The notes under the pieces: model-generated
Databases searched by the model: none
What the model was told of the DNA's origin: nothing
What the model saw: the letters and a program-made list of their open reading frames with translations, nothing else
Shown: positions 27,277 to 42,200 of the stretch, piece by piece
How positions within the stretch are numbered: the stretch's first letter is position 1
How the letters are laid out: each line of letters opens with the position of its first letter
NCBI RefSeq assembly: GCF_041080625.1
Contig: NZ_CP163518.1
Location: forward strand, 496,001-560,000
Direction of reading: 5' to 3'
DNA length: 64,000 nt
DNA from: Streptomyces sp. CG1
GTDB lineage: Bacteria > Actinomycetota > Actinomycetes > Streptomycetales > Streptomycetaceae
Translations under genes and position numbers: made by a program

Positions 27277-27499
27277 GGCCTCGATGTTGGCAAATACATG
27301 GGGAGTGGGCGTCGTACGGCGGGTGGCTCATCGCGTACACCCGGCGGAGTAGCGCCAGGGCTGGTGAGCGCATCGCGAACGACCCCAGCCTGAGTGGCTG
27401 TTGTCCTTCGGGGCTTGCGGACTGCGTTCTCGCTGGTCGGGGATGCCGCCGGTCCTCGGGGGGCTGGAACAGCGCGAGCTCACCGCTCGCAGCCGCTCG

Positions 27500-27852
27500 A
27501 ACACCACCCTCTGCCGCGCGCGGTTCGTGAAGCGACCGGTGAACTGCTTGCCGTTGTCGGTGAGCGCCTCGGTGGGGACACCGTATCGCCGCCTCGCGGC
27601 CGCCAACGCCGAACAGACGTCCCTGCCCGTCGGGTTGACCGCGACCTCGGCGATCACGAGGAAGCGGAAGTGGTCGTCGATCCGGTGACCAGCTGGCACT
27701 TACAGCTGTCGGCGCCGGCCAGCGGGACTCCGGACACGAACGACGGCACCGGCACGACGCTGCGCGGCCGACCTCGTAAGCGACGCGGCGAGCCCCGGCG
27801 ACCCGTCGAGCACCTCCAGGACCGCCCGGTGCCGATGCTCGACCAACTCCTG
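27500..27852 (-). pseudogene. IS481-type transposase remnant
   Basis: Two fragments on the minus strand belong to an IS481-like transposase. The N-terminal HTH start reads QELVEHRHRAVLEVLDGSPG (about 27852-27720). A piece of the DDE core follows, with TDNGKQFTGRF preceded by VNPTGRDVCSALAAARRRYG (about 27660-27500), the usual second catalytic Asp region. The middle of the gene is deleted and the frames differ, so it cannot be active. No terminal inverted repeats could be picked out. It marks the left border of the cyclomarin-type cluster. Confidence 0.75.
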
Positions 27853-27866
27853 CTGATGACAGAGCG

Positions 27867-28706
27867 TCAGGGATCTCCTGCGCCATCACTGGATGCTGGC
27901 CCGCCGTCGTTTTCCTCGCCGTGATACGTCCTCATGGACACCGATCCCAGAACGCCGAACGAGGCATGGACCTCCTGGCCTGGCAGCAGGTCCACCGCGC
28001 CGGACCAGGATCCGGCCAGTACGAGGTCACCGGCGCTGATCCCGGTGCCGAAGCCCGCCAGGATCCGGACCAGGCATGCCACCGACTCGGCGGGATGTCC
28101 CATGACGGCCGAGCCGTTGCCGGTGTGCTCGGTGTCGCCGGTGCGTAGTGTCATGCGTGCCGCCGCGAGGTCGGTGGTGTCCGGGGCGATGCCGGGGCCG
28201 ATCACGGCGGCGGCGCTGGAGGCGTTGTCGGCGACGGTGTCGATCAGGCCGATTTTCCAGGCCTCGATGCGGCTGTCGAGTATCTCCAGCACGGGGCAGA
28301 CTTCCGTGGTGGCGTCGAGGACGTCCTGAGCCGTGATGGCGGGGCCGGTCAGGTCCTGTGCTATCCGGAAGGCGATCTCGCCCTCGACCTTCGGCGAGAT
28401 GAACCGGCGCAGGTCCAGCAGGGCGGGGGCGGGCAGGAGCATGCGGTCGGTGAGGTATCCGAAGTCGGGATGGTCGATGCCGAACATCTTCTGGATGGCC
28501 TCACTGGTGGCTCCGATCTTGAGGCCGGCCAGGCGGGCGCCGTTTGCCATGTCGAGGGCGCGGATCTCGCTTTGGATCGTGTACGCGTCGGCCAAGTCGA
28601 GGTACGGGTGCCGGGCCGACACGGGTGGTACGGGTCGGCGGGTTCTGGCGGCGTCGAAGAGTTCGGCGGCGAGTTCGCGGTGGAGTGCCTGCGTGGCAGT
28701 GGTCAT
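27867..28706 (-). CDS. 2-keto-4-pentenoate hydratase-like enzyme (MhpD/CymH type)
   Basis: A 279-aa member of the fumarylacetoacetase-related hydratase/decarboxylase family that in catabolism hydrates 2-hydroxypenta-2,4-dienoate. Visible motifs include AYTIQSEI, GLKIGATSEAIQKMFGI, the metal-binding ISPKVEGEIAF and PVLEILDSRI, and the C-terminal GDLVLAGSWSGAVDL. The ATG overlaps the methyltransferase stop by 4 bp. In the cyclomarin pathway a homologue with an aldolase, acylating dehydrogenase and methyltransferase is proposed to build 2-amino-3,5-dimethylhex-4-enoate, working in the dehydrating direction on the aldol adduct of pyruvate and isobutyraldehyde. The same four-gene set is present here, so I infer the same role. 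It is the last gene of the operon. Confidence 0.88.
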   Translation of the reverse strand: MTTATQALHRELAAELFDAARTRRPVPPVSARHPYLDLADAYTIQSEIRALDMANGARLAGLKIGATSEAIQKMFGIDHPDFGYLTDRMLLPAPALLDLRRFISPKVEGEIAFRIAQDLTGPAITAQDVLDATTEVCPVLEILDSRIEAWKIGLIDTVADNASSAAAVIGPGIAPDTTDLAAARMTLRTGDTEHTGNGSAVMGHPAESVACLVRILAGFGTGISAGDLVLAGSWSGAVDLLPGQEVHASFGVLGSVSMRTYHGEENDGGPASSDGAGDP

Positions 28707-29686
28707 CGGCTCGCCACGAAGATCCGGCCGCCGGGCAGGCCGGTCGGTACGGTCCTGGTCTGCGCGAAGCCCGCCTCCTCGAACTTCTCCAGCCATTCCT
28801 GCTCGGTGGGAAGGGAGACGTTCATGAAGGTGGCGTGCAGATAGGTGAAGAGCGCGCTGAATGTGCGTTCCTGGGGCTGGGGGGCGTAGGAGACGGCGTC
28901 GGCCACGGCAAGGAATCCGCCGGGGGCGAGCGCATCGCGCAGGGCGCCGAGGACGTCCCGTGCCGTGCGGTCGTCCGCCACGATGTCGTGCATGACGTAG
29001 CAGGCCAGGATGGCTTCCGCGCCCGCGACCGGTCCGGGGTCGCGGACCAGCGACTCGATCGGCCGCTCGAGGACCGTCAGGCGGTCGTGCACTCCGGCGG
29101 CGAGGGCGGCCTCACGCGCTGCGGCACAGGCGGCGCCATTGCTGTCGACGGCCGTGCCGGTGCGTCCCGGGTTCTCGTTGAGCAGCTTGATGAGCAGTCC
29201 GCCGGCCCCGGCACCGAGGTCCGTCACCCGAAGTGCGCCGGCTGCCACGACCTGTTCGATGATCTGTGGGTAGAAGGCGCGCTCGCCGATCCACCGCGAA
29301 CTGACCGCCACCCGCCGCCCGTTGCGCTGATGGGTTTGGGCAGCCTCGGCGGGGTCGGTCAGGAACGCAACTGCGTTGTCGATGAACGGACCGTTGGCGT
29401 GCATCGCCCAGGACACGTACCCGGCCTGGTAGCGCAGGTCGGTGTAGTCGGCGGCGACCTTGAAGTCGCCTGGGACCTCGGTCTCGACGATCAGGCCGGC
29501 GGCGAGCAGCGCCGTCAGGTAGGCGGTGACGCCTGCGATGGGGACGTCGGCCGCCTTGGCCATGCTGGAGGCGTTGAACGTCTCGTCCGAGTCCAGGACT
29601 TGATCGGCTCCGATCTCGGCACCGATCTGCAGCAGTGCGGCGACGGCGGCCGCGTCGGCCACGGAGTGCGGGGCTTGCCGTTGCAT
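28703..29686 (-). CDS. SAM-dependent methyltransferase (CymG type)
   Basis: A 327-aa methyltransferase. The N-terminal third is a winged-helix/dimerisation-like region (FNASSMAKAADVPIAGVTAY). The SAM-binding motif is VTDLGAGAGGLLIKLL (about 159-174), followed by the acidic residue in GTAVDSNG and the post-motifs AILACYVMHDI and ALAPGGFLAVADAV. It lies 20 bp after the aldolase gene and overlaps the hydratase start. Its place among the aldolase/hydratase genes suggests C-methylation of the 2-oxo acid precursor (the 3-methyl of 2-amino-3,5-dimethylhex-4-enoate). The O-methylation needed for a beta-methoxy-Phe residue is an alternative this sequence cannot exclude. Confidence 0.85.
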   Translation of the reverse strand: MQRQAPHSVADAAAVAALLQIGAEIGADQVLDSDETFNASSMAKAADVPIAGVTAYLTALLAAGLIVETEVPGDFKVAADYTDLRYQAGYVSWAMHANGPFIDNAVAFLTDPAEAAQTHQRNGRRVAVSSRWIGERAFYPQIIEQVVAAGALRVTDLGAGAGGLLIKLLNENPGRTGTAVDSNGAACAAAREAALAAGVHDRLTVLERPIESLVRDPGPVAGAEAILACYVMHDIVADDRTARDVLGALRDALAPGGFLAVADAVSYAPQPQERTFSALFTYLHATFMNVSLPTEQEWLEKFEEAGFAQTRTVPTGLPGGRIFVASR

Positions 29687-29706
29687 GATTCCTTCACCCT
29701 CACCGG

Positions 29707-30749
29707 TCAGATGTGGTCAACAGAGGTGTGCAGCAGATCCGCGGGCACCCGCCGGGCGGCCAGCTCCATGGCCACCTCGATGATGGTGTCCTCCTGGCCG
29801 GCCACCACCCGCCGCCTGCCCAGTTCGAGCAGGATCTCGCGGGGATCGACGCCGAAGCGCTGGCTCGCTCGCCGCACCGGGCCGGCGAATCCGGAGAAGA
29901 CCCCGGCGATGCCGCTGGCGATGGTGACGCTGTCGTTGGTCGGCACGTGCTTGACAAACCGCTCTTCGGCCATGTCCGCTGCGTCCAGGGCGCCGAACAG
30001 CTTGATCCGCGTCTCCATGTGCTCGGCGTGCAGGTTGGCGGCGACCAGTTCGATCGGCGCGTTGCCCGCCCCGGCTCCGAACCCGCGCGCCGTGACGTCC
30101 ACGATGGTCGCCCCCACCGTGATCGCGGTGATGCTGTTGATCACCGAGAGGCCGAGGTTGTTGTGCGCGTGGAAGCCGATCGCGATGTCGAGTTTCTCGA
30201 CCAGCTCACCGACCTTCTCGCGCACCTTCTGCGGGGTGTACGCGCCGGCCGAGTCCATCAGTACGACGGCCTCGGCGCCGTAGTCCTGCATGAGCCGCGC
30301 CTGCTCGACCAGCTTCCGGGCCGACGCCATGTGGCTCATCAGAAGCAGCCCCTTCACGGTGACGCCCATGGCCCGCAGCATCGTGATCTGCTGGCGCGTG
30401 ACATCCGCCTCGGTGCAGTGGGCACCCACCCGGACCTCGTCCACGCCGCAGTCGAGGGCGGGCTTGAGGTCGCGTTCGACACTGGCGAAGCCGGGGATGG
30501 ACAGCACGCCGAGCCGGGAGTTGCGCAGTTCGGCCTTGGCGGCACGCAGCATCTCCGCGTCGCTGATGGCCGCGATGCCGACCTGGAGGGACGAGGCACC
30601 GAGCCCGTTGCCGTGCCCGACCTCGACGACGTCCACGCCCGCCGACTCGGCCGCCCGCGCGTAGGCGCTGATGTCCGCACGGCCTAGCTGGTGGGCCACG
30701 GCGTGGTTGCCGTCCCGCAACGTCGAGTCGCAGATGTGGAGTTTCACGC

Positions 30750-30753
<4 letters not shown>
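29707..30753 (-). CDS. 4-hydroxy-2-oxovalerate aldolase-like enzyme (CymE type)
   Basis: A 348-aa class II pyruvate aldolase of the DmpG/MhpE family. The active-site start is DSTLRDGNHA (about 9-18), the metal-binding histidines are in IGFHAHNNLGLS (near 200), and a DmpG communication domain follows (GVDPREILLELGRRR). The family cleaves 4-hydroxy-2-oxoacids to pyruvate plus an aldehyde, reversibly. The acylating aldehyde dehydrogenase gene overlaps it by 4 bp, as in catabolic operons where the two proteins channel the aldehyde. In this cluster the likely direction is synthesis: isobutyraldehyde plus pyruvate to 4-hydroxy-5-methyl-2-oxohexanoate, as proposed for cyclomarin. Confidence 0.92.
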
Positions 30754-33002
<2,249 letters not shown>

Positions 33003-33218
33003 TTAGGACTCCTCGCCCATGGCGCGGACCAGGCTCCGCGGCCGCATGTCCCTCCAGTGCTCCTCGACGTAGTCGAGGCACGCCTGGTGGGTGTCCTCGG
33101 GGTGGGCGACGGCCCACCCGGCCGGCACGTCGAGGGCCGCGGGCCACATTGAGTACTGGCCCTCGTCGTTGATCAGCACCAGGAACGTTCCCTCGGTGTC
33201 GTCGAACGGGTTGCCCAT
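33003..33218 (-). CDS. mbtH: MbtH-like NRPS chaperone
   Basis: A 71-aa MbtH protein starting [20 protein letters not shown]. It has the three conserved Trp positions and the S-WP---P-GW signature (YSMWPAALDVPAGW), then HQACLDYVEEHWRDMRPRSL. MbtH proteins bind A domains and are often required for their solubility and activity. Its ATG overlaps the NRPS stop by one base (TGATG), so the two are translationally coupled and this is the obvious partner of the 7884-aa NRPS. Confidence 0.97.
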   Translation of the reverse strand: MGNPFDDTEGTFLVLINDEGQYSMWPAALDVPAGWAVAHPEDTHQACLDYVEEHWRDMRPRSLVRAMGEES

Positions 33219-36200
33219 CAGTTCTCCTCCTTGGTTGTCGCGTTGCCGGCGATGACGGCCCGCAGATGTTCCTCGAGAATCGGGCCGATCAGCTGGAGCG
33301 CCTCCGGCGTCATGATCGTGCTGTGGCTGGTCGGGATCGGGTGGTAGGTGATGTCGCCGCTGACGAAGTCCCGCCAGACCTCGGGGTCGAGCACCCGCTC
33401 CCGTTCCTCGGTCGCGCCGAAGATCAGCATGTCGGCGTCGGCCGGCTGGGGCTGGTGCTTGGTGGCGATGGAGATGTTGCGGTGCAGGATCTCCATCAGG
33501 AGCTGGAATTCGTCCTCGGCGACGTTGCCCAGGACCGTGTTGGTGGTCCGGGCCAGCTCGGAGAACTGCGCGAAGGAGAGCTTCCCGCTCGGCCACGACG
33601 CCGGGTCGACGCCCAGCACCTCGAGGATGCCGGTGTAGACCTTGGCGGTGGCCTCGACGACCTGCTGCTGTTCCTCCTCGGTCAGCCGCCTGGCCGGTTC
33701 GGAGTCGAGAACGACGATGAGTCCGACCTGTTCCCCCGCGGCCTGCAGGCGGGCCGCCATGGCGTGCGCCACGACGCCACCGAACGACTGCCCCAGCAGG
33801 TAATAGGGCCCGGTCTTCTGCACCTGGCGCATCTCCTCGATGCAGTCGTCCGCGACCTGGATCAAGGTTTCCGGAAGCTCGTCCGGGTGGCTCAGCGCGC
33901 GCGACTGCAGCCCGTACACCGGGAAGTCGGGGCTCAGGTGCAGCAGCAGATCCGAGTAGGACCAGCAGATCGCCGCCCCAGGGTGGATGCAGAACAGCGG
34001 CGGCATGGTGCCCCCGGTGCGCAGCGGAAGCAGGACGTCGAAGGCCTTGTCCGTGCCGTCGGAACCGAGGTGCTCGGCGAGTTGCGCGACGGTGGGCCCG
34101 GCGAAGAAGGTCCGGATCGGAACCTCCGTGCCCATCACCTCCGCGATGCGGGCGATCAGTTTGTTCGCCAGCAGGGAGTGGCCGCCGAGGTCGAAGAAGT
34201 TGTCCTCGACGCCGATCTGTCCCAGGCTCAGCACCTCGGCGAACAGCCCGCACAGGATCTCCTCCTGCGGGGTGCGTGGTCCGCGGCCCACCGGTGCCGC
34301 GACCTGCGGCGTCGGCAGCGCCTCCCGGTCCACCTTGCCGTTCGGCGTGAGCGGGAACTCCTCCAGCGCCATCACCACCGCCGGCACCAGATGCTCCGGC
34401 AGCGACTGGCGCAGGTCCTCCCGGATGCCGGTGACGTCGGCGTCGGGGCGGGCGGGGACGACGTAACCGAACAGCGCCGCGTCTCCCTGGCGGTCGGCCC
34501 GTACGGCCACGGCAGCCCGTGCCACGGCCGGGTGCTCCGCCAGCGCGGCTTCCACCTCGCCGGGCTCCACCCGCATCCCGCGGATCTTCACCTGGTCGTC
34601 GGTGCGGCCCACATACTCCAACTCGAACGCGTGGTTCAGGCGGCCGATGTCCCCGGTGCGGTACATCCGCGAGCCCGCAGGGCCGTACGGATCGGCGACG
34701 AACCGGCTCGCGGTCAGCCCGGGCCGGTGCAGGTATCCGCGGCCCACGGCTTCACCCGCGACGTACAGTTCGCCGTCCGTGCCGGGCGGCACGCTCCGCA
34801 GGGCCGCGTCGAGGACGTAGACCCGCATCCCCGGGTTGGGCCGGCCGACCGTGACACCCTCGCCGTTCAGGGGGTCCGTCATCGTGCAGGCGACAGTGGT
34901 CTCGGTCTGGCCGTAGACGTTGACCATGCGTCGCCCCGGCGACCACCGTGCGGCGAGATCGGGCGGGAGGACCTCGCCGCCCAGGAGCAGGCTGCGCAGA
35001 TCGGTGAGCCGGCCCGGCGCGTCGGCCGGCAGGCTCGCCAGCACCGACGGCAGCGTCACCAGATGCGTGATCCGCTGCTCGGCCAGCACCCGGGCCAGCG
35101 CCTCGCCCGCGATCAGGCCCGGCTCTGCCAGGACGAGCGTCCCGTTCGCGGCGAACGCCACGACGAGGTCCATGACGGAGGCGTCGAAGCTCGGCGAGGA
35201 CAACTGCAGGACGCGGCAACCCGGCCCGAAGCCCCAGCGGTCCCGCCACGCCTCCACCGCACCCGCCAGGCCCGCGTGGGTGATCACCGCGCCCTTGGGC
35301 CGACCGGTCGATCCCGAGGTGTAGATGACGTAGGCGGGGTGGTGCAGGCCGAGGGCGGCCGAGCGGTCACGGTCGGTCGGGTTCGTGTCCGGCCGGCCCT
35401 CCCACTGCGCGACGGTGGCCGCATCGTCGATGTCGATCACCGGCTGCTCCGCGCCGAGGCGGGCGGCCCCGTCGGCATCCGTCACGACCAGCTTCGGCCG
35501 GGCGTCCGCGCACAGGTACGCCACCCGGTCGGCCGGGTAGGCCGGGTCGATCGGCAGGTACGCCGCCCCGCTCTTGGCGACGGCCCAGATGGTGACGATC
35601 TGCCGGACACTGCGCGGCAGCAGCACGGCGACGAGGTCCTCCGGGCCCGCGCCGCGGTCGATCAGCGCCCGCGCCATCCGGTTCGCCTGGCTGTTCAGCT
35701 CGGCGTAGGTGAGGCCGGCCGCGCCGTCGGTCACGGCGATCGCGGACGGGTCGGCCGACGCCCAGGTTTCCAGCAGACACGGCAGCGTTCCCGGTACGGG
35801 CTCCGCACGGTGGACTTCCGTCCCGTTCGTCAATTCAAGTCCTCCGATGGGTTGGTGGGGAGAGTCAGTGACGTCACGCAGCAGCCGACCGAACTCGTCG
35901 AGGAAGGCGTCGATGGTCGCGCCGTCGTAGAGATCGGTGGCGTACTCGACGACGAGGATCAGGCCGCCGGGCGCGCCGCGGTCGTCGAACGTCTCGATCG
36001 CGTTGAAGGTGAGATCCACCCGGGCCACACCGGTCTCGACCCCGTCCAGCTGCGGCCGCGCGGTCAGGCCGGCCAGCTCGAACTCGGCGTCCGGCGTGTT
36101 CTGCAGCGCGAGCTGCACCTGGAAGAGCGGGTGGTGCGCGGGCGACCGGTCGGGGTTGAGCTTCTCCACCAGGTGGTCGAAGGGAATGTCCTGATGGGCG

Positions 36201-39200
36201 TAGGCGGCCAGGCTGGTGTCGCGCACCTGCTCAAGAAGCTGGGTGAAGCTCGGGCCGCCCGAGGTGTCGATGCGCAGGACCAGCGTGTTGATGAAGAAGC
36301 CGATCAGGTCCTCAAGGGCGTCGTCGGCCCGTCCCGCGATCGGCGCACCCACCGGGATGTCGGTGCCGGCCCCGCTGCGGCTCAGCTGCGCACCGAGCGC
36401 CGCCTGGAGGACCATGAACAGGGTGGATCCGTTGTCGCGGGCCAGCGCTCGCAGGGCCTGGTGCAGGTCCGCGTCGAGAGTGCGGGTCAGCGTCCCACCC
36501 TGGTGGCTGGCCTCCTCGGGGCGCGGCCGGTCGGTCGGCAGCGTCACCAGCCGCGGCAGATCGGCCAGTTGTACGCGCCAGTAGGCGAGCTGGTGGGAGA
36601 GCCGACTGTCCGGGTCGGTCTCGTCGCCCAGAAGCCGCCGCTGCCACAGCGCGTAGTCCGCGTACTGCACCGGCAACGGCGCCCAGGACGGGGCACGCCC
36701 TGCCGCGCGCTCCTCGTACGCCGTCGCCAGGTCACGGGCCAGCGGCTGCATCGACCAGCCGTCCGCGGAGATGTGGTGCACGACCAGCATCAGCACCCAC
36801 TCGTCGTGGCCCGTGGTGAACAGCGAAGCCCGCAGGGGGATCTCCCGCGACAGGTCGAACGCGTGCCGGCCAGCGTCCTGGAGCGCCTGTGCCAGGTCGT
36901 CCTCGGACACCTCACGCACCGGCAGGTCGATGCCGCCGGCGTCGAGGATCTGCTGGTGCGGCACTCCGCGGCGCTCGGCGAAGACGGTGCGCAGCGCCTC
37001 GTGCCGGGCGACCACATCGCCCAGGGCCAACTGCATCGCGGCCACGTCCAGGGTGCCGGACAGCCGGATCGCGAGCGGCGAGTTGTATGTCGCCGACGGG
37101 CCTTCCAGCTTGTGCATGAACCACAGCCGCGCTTGCGCGAACGACAAGGGCAGCACCTCGGGCCGGGGCTCCGGCTCGAGGGCGGGCGCCGTGCGGCCCG
37201 CGCCCGACTTCTGTGCCAGCACCGTGGCGAGCTGGGCGGGTGAGGAGGCTGCGAAGATCTGCTGCAGGGGCACCTCGATGCCGAGGACGGCGCGGATGCG
37301 GCTGGTCAGCCGGGTCGCCAGGAGCGAGTGGCCGCCGAGGTCGAAGAAGCTGTCGTCGACTCCGGCCCGGGGCAGGCCGAGAAGGTCGGCGAACAGCTCG
37401 CACAGGATCTCCTCGTACGGGTTGCGCGGGCCGCGGTCCTCGGCGCCGCCGGTCACGACCTCGGGTTCCGGCAGGGCCTTGCGGTCGATCTTCCCGTTGG
37501 GGGTGAGCGGGATCCGCTCGATCGGCGTGATCGTGGCCGGCACCATGTGCTGGGGCAGCAGCGACTTGACGGTGCCGCGCAGCTCGGACACGAGCTCACC
37601 GGAACTGCGGGCGAGGGCGGGTATGTTGGCGACCGCTTCCGGGCCGCCCGGGCGGTACACGTCGGCGAGTGGTTCGTCCTCGCCGGTGCCGGCGAGCAGC
37701 ACCGCGTCGTAGGTGTCCCGGCTTCGCGGCGACCAGGTCAGCACCGCCCGCCAGTCGTGGCCTGCCGCCCACTGGCGTACCCGTTCGGGGTGCAGGTGCT
37801 CATCGGCCGCGCCGGCCAGCCGCGGGTTGGGGATCCCCGTCACCCGCGCAGGTGCCGTCACCTCGTGCAGATCGGTGACGTCGCGGCCCCAGACCAGCTC
37901 CGGCAGTTCCCCGACGGGCCTCGCGGCGCCGGTGTGCAGCACCACCTCGTAGCGGTACGCGGTCAGCTCGTTGTCCGCGCTGCCCCGTTTGAGCAGCACT
38001 TCGACACCGGTCAACCGGGGATGCGCGAAGGCGGTGAAGAACTCGGGGGCCAGGAGCAGTTCCTTCTCGACGGCCACGGCATGGTCCACGGCCGCCGCGC
38101 CCGATCCGGGGTGCCGGAACTGCTGTACCGCCGTGTGCAATGCCCGCAGCAGGCCGTGGTGCCGTACGTCGCCGACGACCAGCCGACCGCCGTCGGCCAG
38201 CAGATCGAGCGCCTTGCCCAGCACGTCGCGCAGGTAGTCGGCGCTCGGGAAGTACTGGACGACCGAGTTCAGCACGATGGTGTCGAAGTGGCCGCCCGGC
38301 AGCCCGGATATGTCATGAGCCGGCTGGCACTGCAGGTGCACGTGCTGCCAGCCCTTGTCCCGCGCGTACTCCCGCAGTCTCTCCACTGCGGGAGCCGAGA
38401 AGTCCGTGGCCCAGTACTCCTCGGTCCGCTCGACCAGCGGGATCATCACCAGGCCGGAGCCCGCGCCGATCTCGAGCACCCGGCGAGGGCCGAACCGGGC
38501 CACCTGATCCACCGCGGACCGCTGCCACTGGCGCATTTGGTCGAGCGGGATGGGTGCGCCGGTGAAGGAGCTGTTCCAGCCCGCGAAATCGGCGCCCGGC
38601 TCGCGCGGCAGCCCTCGGTAGACCTGGTGGTAGATGCTGCGCCATTCGTCGAGCTGGTCGTCGAAGTCTGCCGCGGATCCCCGGTCGGCCGGCACGACGT
38701 AGGCGGCGAGCGAGACGGCACCCGAGCGGTCCCGGTGCGGCACCACGACGGCACGCGCGACCGACGCCTGTGCGGCCAGGACGCGTTCCACCTCGCCGGG
38801 CTCCACGCGGAAGCCCCGGATCTTCACCTGCTCGTCCGAGCGGCCGAGATACTCCAGCTCACCGGCGGCGTTCCACCGGACCACATCACCGGTGCGGTAC
38901 ATCCGCGTCCCGGCCGGCCCGTACGGATCGGCGAGGAATCGCGAGGCCGTCCACGCCGGGCGCAGCCGGTAGCCCCGCGCCACCCCGGCGCCCGCGATGT
39001 GCAGCTCCCCCGGCACGCCCGGTGCCGCCAGCCCGAGGGTCTCGTCCAGCACGTACAGCCGGGTGCCGAGAGCCGGTGTGCCGATCGACACCGAGGGCTC
39101 GCTCAGGTCGCCGGTCTGGCTGGCGACGACGGTCGACTCGGTGGGCCCGTAGGCGTTCACCATGCGCCGGCCGGGCGCCCACATCCGCAGCAGGTCCGGC

Positions 39201-42200
39201 GGGCATGCCTCGGCACCGACGATGAGGGTCCCGAGGCCGGTCAGAGTCCGCGGCGCCTGGGCCGGCAGGGTGCCGAGCACCGACGGCGGGATCAGGGCGT
39301 GGGTGACGCGGTGATCGGCGAGCGCCCGCGCCAGTTCCTCACCGGCCAGGCGATCCGCCGACGCGATCACCAGGGCGGCGCCGGAGTCGATGGCCCAGAC
39401 GAGTTCCAGGACCGCGGCGTCGAAGCTCGGCGACGACAACTGCAGGATCCGGCTGCCGTCGTCGGCCGGGCAACGCTGACGCAGGGTGGCGGCGAGGCTC
39501 GCGAGTCCTCGGTGGGGCACGACGACGCCCTTGGGCTGTCCGGTCGAACCGGACGTGTAGATCACATACGCCGGATGATCCACTGTCACCGGACGCACCC
39601 GGTCCCGCTCACCCGGGTCGTGCTCGGGCTGGTCCTCGAACCCATCCGACACATCCGAGGCGCCGACCACCAGCACGGGATCGGCGTCCTGCAGCAGATA
39701 CTCCACCCGGGCCCGCGGATAGCCAGGGTCCACCGGCAGATACGCCGCACCGGCCTTGCTGATTCCGAGAAGGGTGGCGATCTGCATCGCGCCGCGCGGC
39801 ATCAGCACACCGACCACGTCCTCGGCGCCCACCTGCCGGCCGATCAGATACCAGGCAACCCGGTTCGCATACGCGTTCAACTGCGCATACGACCAACTCA
39901 CGTCCCCCTCGACCACCGCCACCGCATCCGGCACCGCCGCGACACGACGCTGGAACACCTCCGCCAGCGTCACCGCATCGACCGCAGCCTCGGCCGCCCC
40001 CCACTCGCTCAGCAACCGGACCCGCTCCTGAGCACCGAGCAGATCCACCTCACTCAACCGCAAGCCCGGCGTGGCCACCATGGCCCGCAGCACCCGCACC
40101 CACCGCACCGTGAACGCCTCGATCGTCGACCGCTCGTACAGATCCGTGGAGAACTCCACGACACCGGTGACGCCGTCGGGACGGCCCTCGGCCGAGGTGG
40201 TCTCGGTCAGGCTCAGCGACACATCGAAGCGGGACGTGGCGGTGCCGCGCCCCTCCTGCCACACCCGCATACCGCCGAGTTCGAAGTCGGCCTCGGCGTT
40301 GTTCTGCAGGACCATGGCGATCTGGAACAGCGACTGATGCGACGCCGACCGCAGCGGATTGATCTTCTCGACCAGGTACTCGAACGGAATGTCCTGGTGC
40401 GCGTAGGCGGCGAGGCTGCCCTCACGTACCCGCTGGAGCAACTCGACGAAGGTCGGGTCGTCGGACGTGTCGGTGCGCAGCACCACCATGTTGACGAAGA
40501 AGCCGACCAGATCGTCGAGCCGTTCGTCGGTGCGGCCGGCCACACCGGCGCCGACCACCACGTCTGTGCCGGCGCCGGACCGGGTCAGCAGTGCCGACAG
40601 CGCCGTCTGCAGGACCATGAACAGCGTCGAACCCGTCTGCCGGGCCAGCGCCGTCAGTTCGGCGTGCAATGCCGCATCGACCTGGAACGTGCTCACGTCG
40701 CCCCGGTAACTGGCCACCCTCGGCCGCGGGCGGTCGGTGGGCAGGGTCACCTGCTCCGGCAGGTCGGCGAGCCGGTCCCGCCAGAACGCGAGCTGCCGGC
40801 CGAAGGCGCTGTCCGGGTCCGTGTCGTTGCCGAGCAGCTCACGATGCCACAGGGTGTAGTCGGCATACTGCACGGGCAGCGGCTGCCACGAGGGTGCGGT
40901 GCCGGCCCGGCGCGCGGCGTACGCGGTCGCCAGGTCGCGCGCCAGCGGCCGCAGCGACCAGCCGTCGGCGACGATGTGGTGCACGACCAGCATCAGCGCC
41001 CACTCGTCGTGGCCGAGGGCGAACAACGACGCCCGCAGCGGGATCTCGCGCGCCAGGTCGAACCGGTGGCGCGCCGCGGCCTGCAACTGCTCCTCCGGTC
41101 CAACGTCGTCCACCTCACGCACGGGCAGCTCGATGGTTATCTCGGCCGCATCCAGGATCCGCTGGTAGGGCTGCCCGTCGTGCTCGGCGAAGACGGTGCG
41201 CAGTGCCTCGTGCCGGGCGACGACGTCGGCCAGCGCCATCTGCAGCGCCGGCACGTCGAGCGCGCCCGACAGGCGCAGCGTGAGCGGCATGTTGTACGTC
41301 GGCGAAGGGCCTTCCAGCTTGTGCAGGAACCACAGGCGCGCTTGCGCGAACGACAGTGGCAGCACCTCGGGCCGCGGCAACGGCACGAGAGCGGCCCGGG
41401 CCGGGGCGTTCGCCTCGAGGATCGCCCGTGCCAGCGCTGCCGGTGTCGAGGCCTCGAACAGGGTGAGCAGCCGGACTTCGACGGCGAGTTCGGCGCGGAT
41501 CCGGCTGATCAGCCGGGTGCCCAGCAGCGAGTGGCCGCCCAGGTCGAAGAAGTTGTCCTCGACGCCGACCTGGTCCACGCCCAGGATCTCGGCGAAGAGC
41601 CCGCAGAGGATCTCTTCCTCCGGTGTCCGCGCGTCTCGTCCGCGTGAGGTCTCGAACTGCGGTTCCGGCAGCGCCTGGCGGTCGAGCTTGCCGTTCGGCG
41701 TGAGCGGGATCTCCTCCAGCGCCACGATCGCGACCGGTACCAGATGGTCGGGCAACTCGCGGCGGAGGTCCTCGCGTACGGCCGCGGGATCGGCACCGGG
41801 CCGCGCCGGGACGATGTAGCCGACCAGCGCCAGATCGCCCCGCCGGTCAATGCGGGCCACCACTACGGCACGGGCCACATCCGGATGTGCCGCGAGCGTG
41901 GCCTCGATCTCGCCCGGTTCGACGCGGATCCCCCGGATCTGGATCTGGTGGTCGGAGCGGCCGAGATACTCCAACTCCCCCTCAGCGTTCCAGCGGACCA
42001 CATCACCGGTCCGATACATCCGCGACCCCGCCGGACCAAACGGATCAGCAACAAACCGCAACCCCGTCAAACCAGGCCGCCCCAGATACCCCCGAGCAAC
42101 CCCGACACCACCGACATACAGCTCACCCCGCGAACCAGGCGGCACCAGACCCAACCCCGCATCCAGCACATACACCCGCGTCCCCGCCAACGGAGCACCG

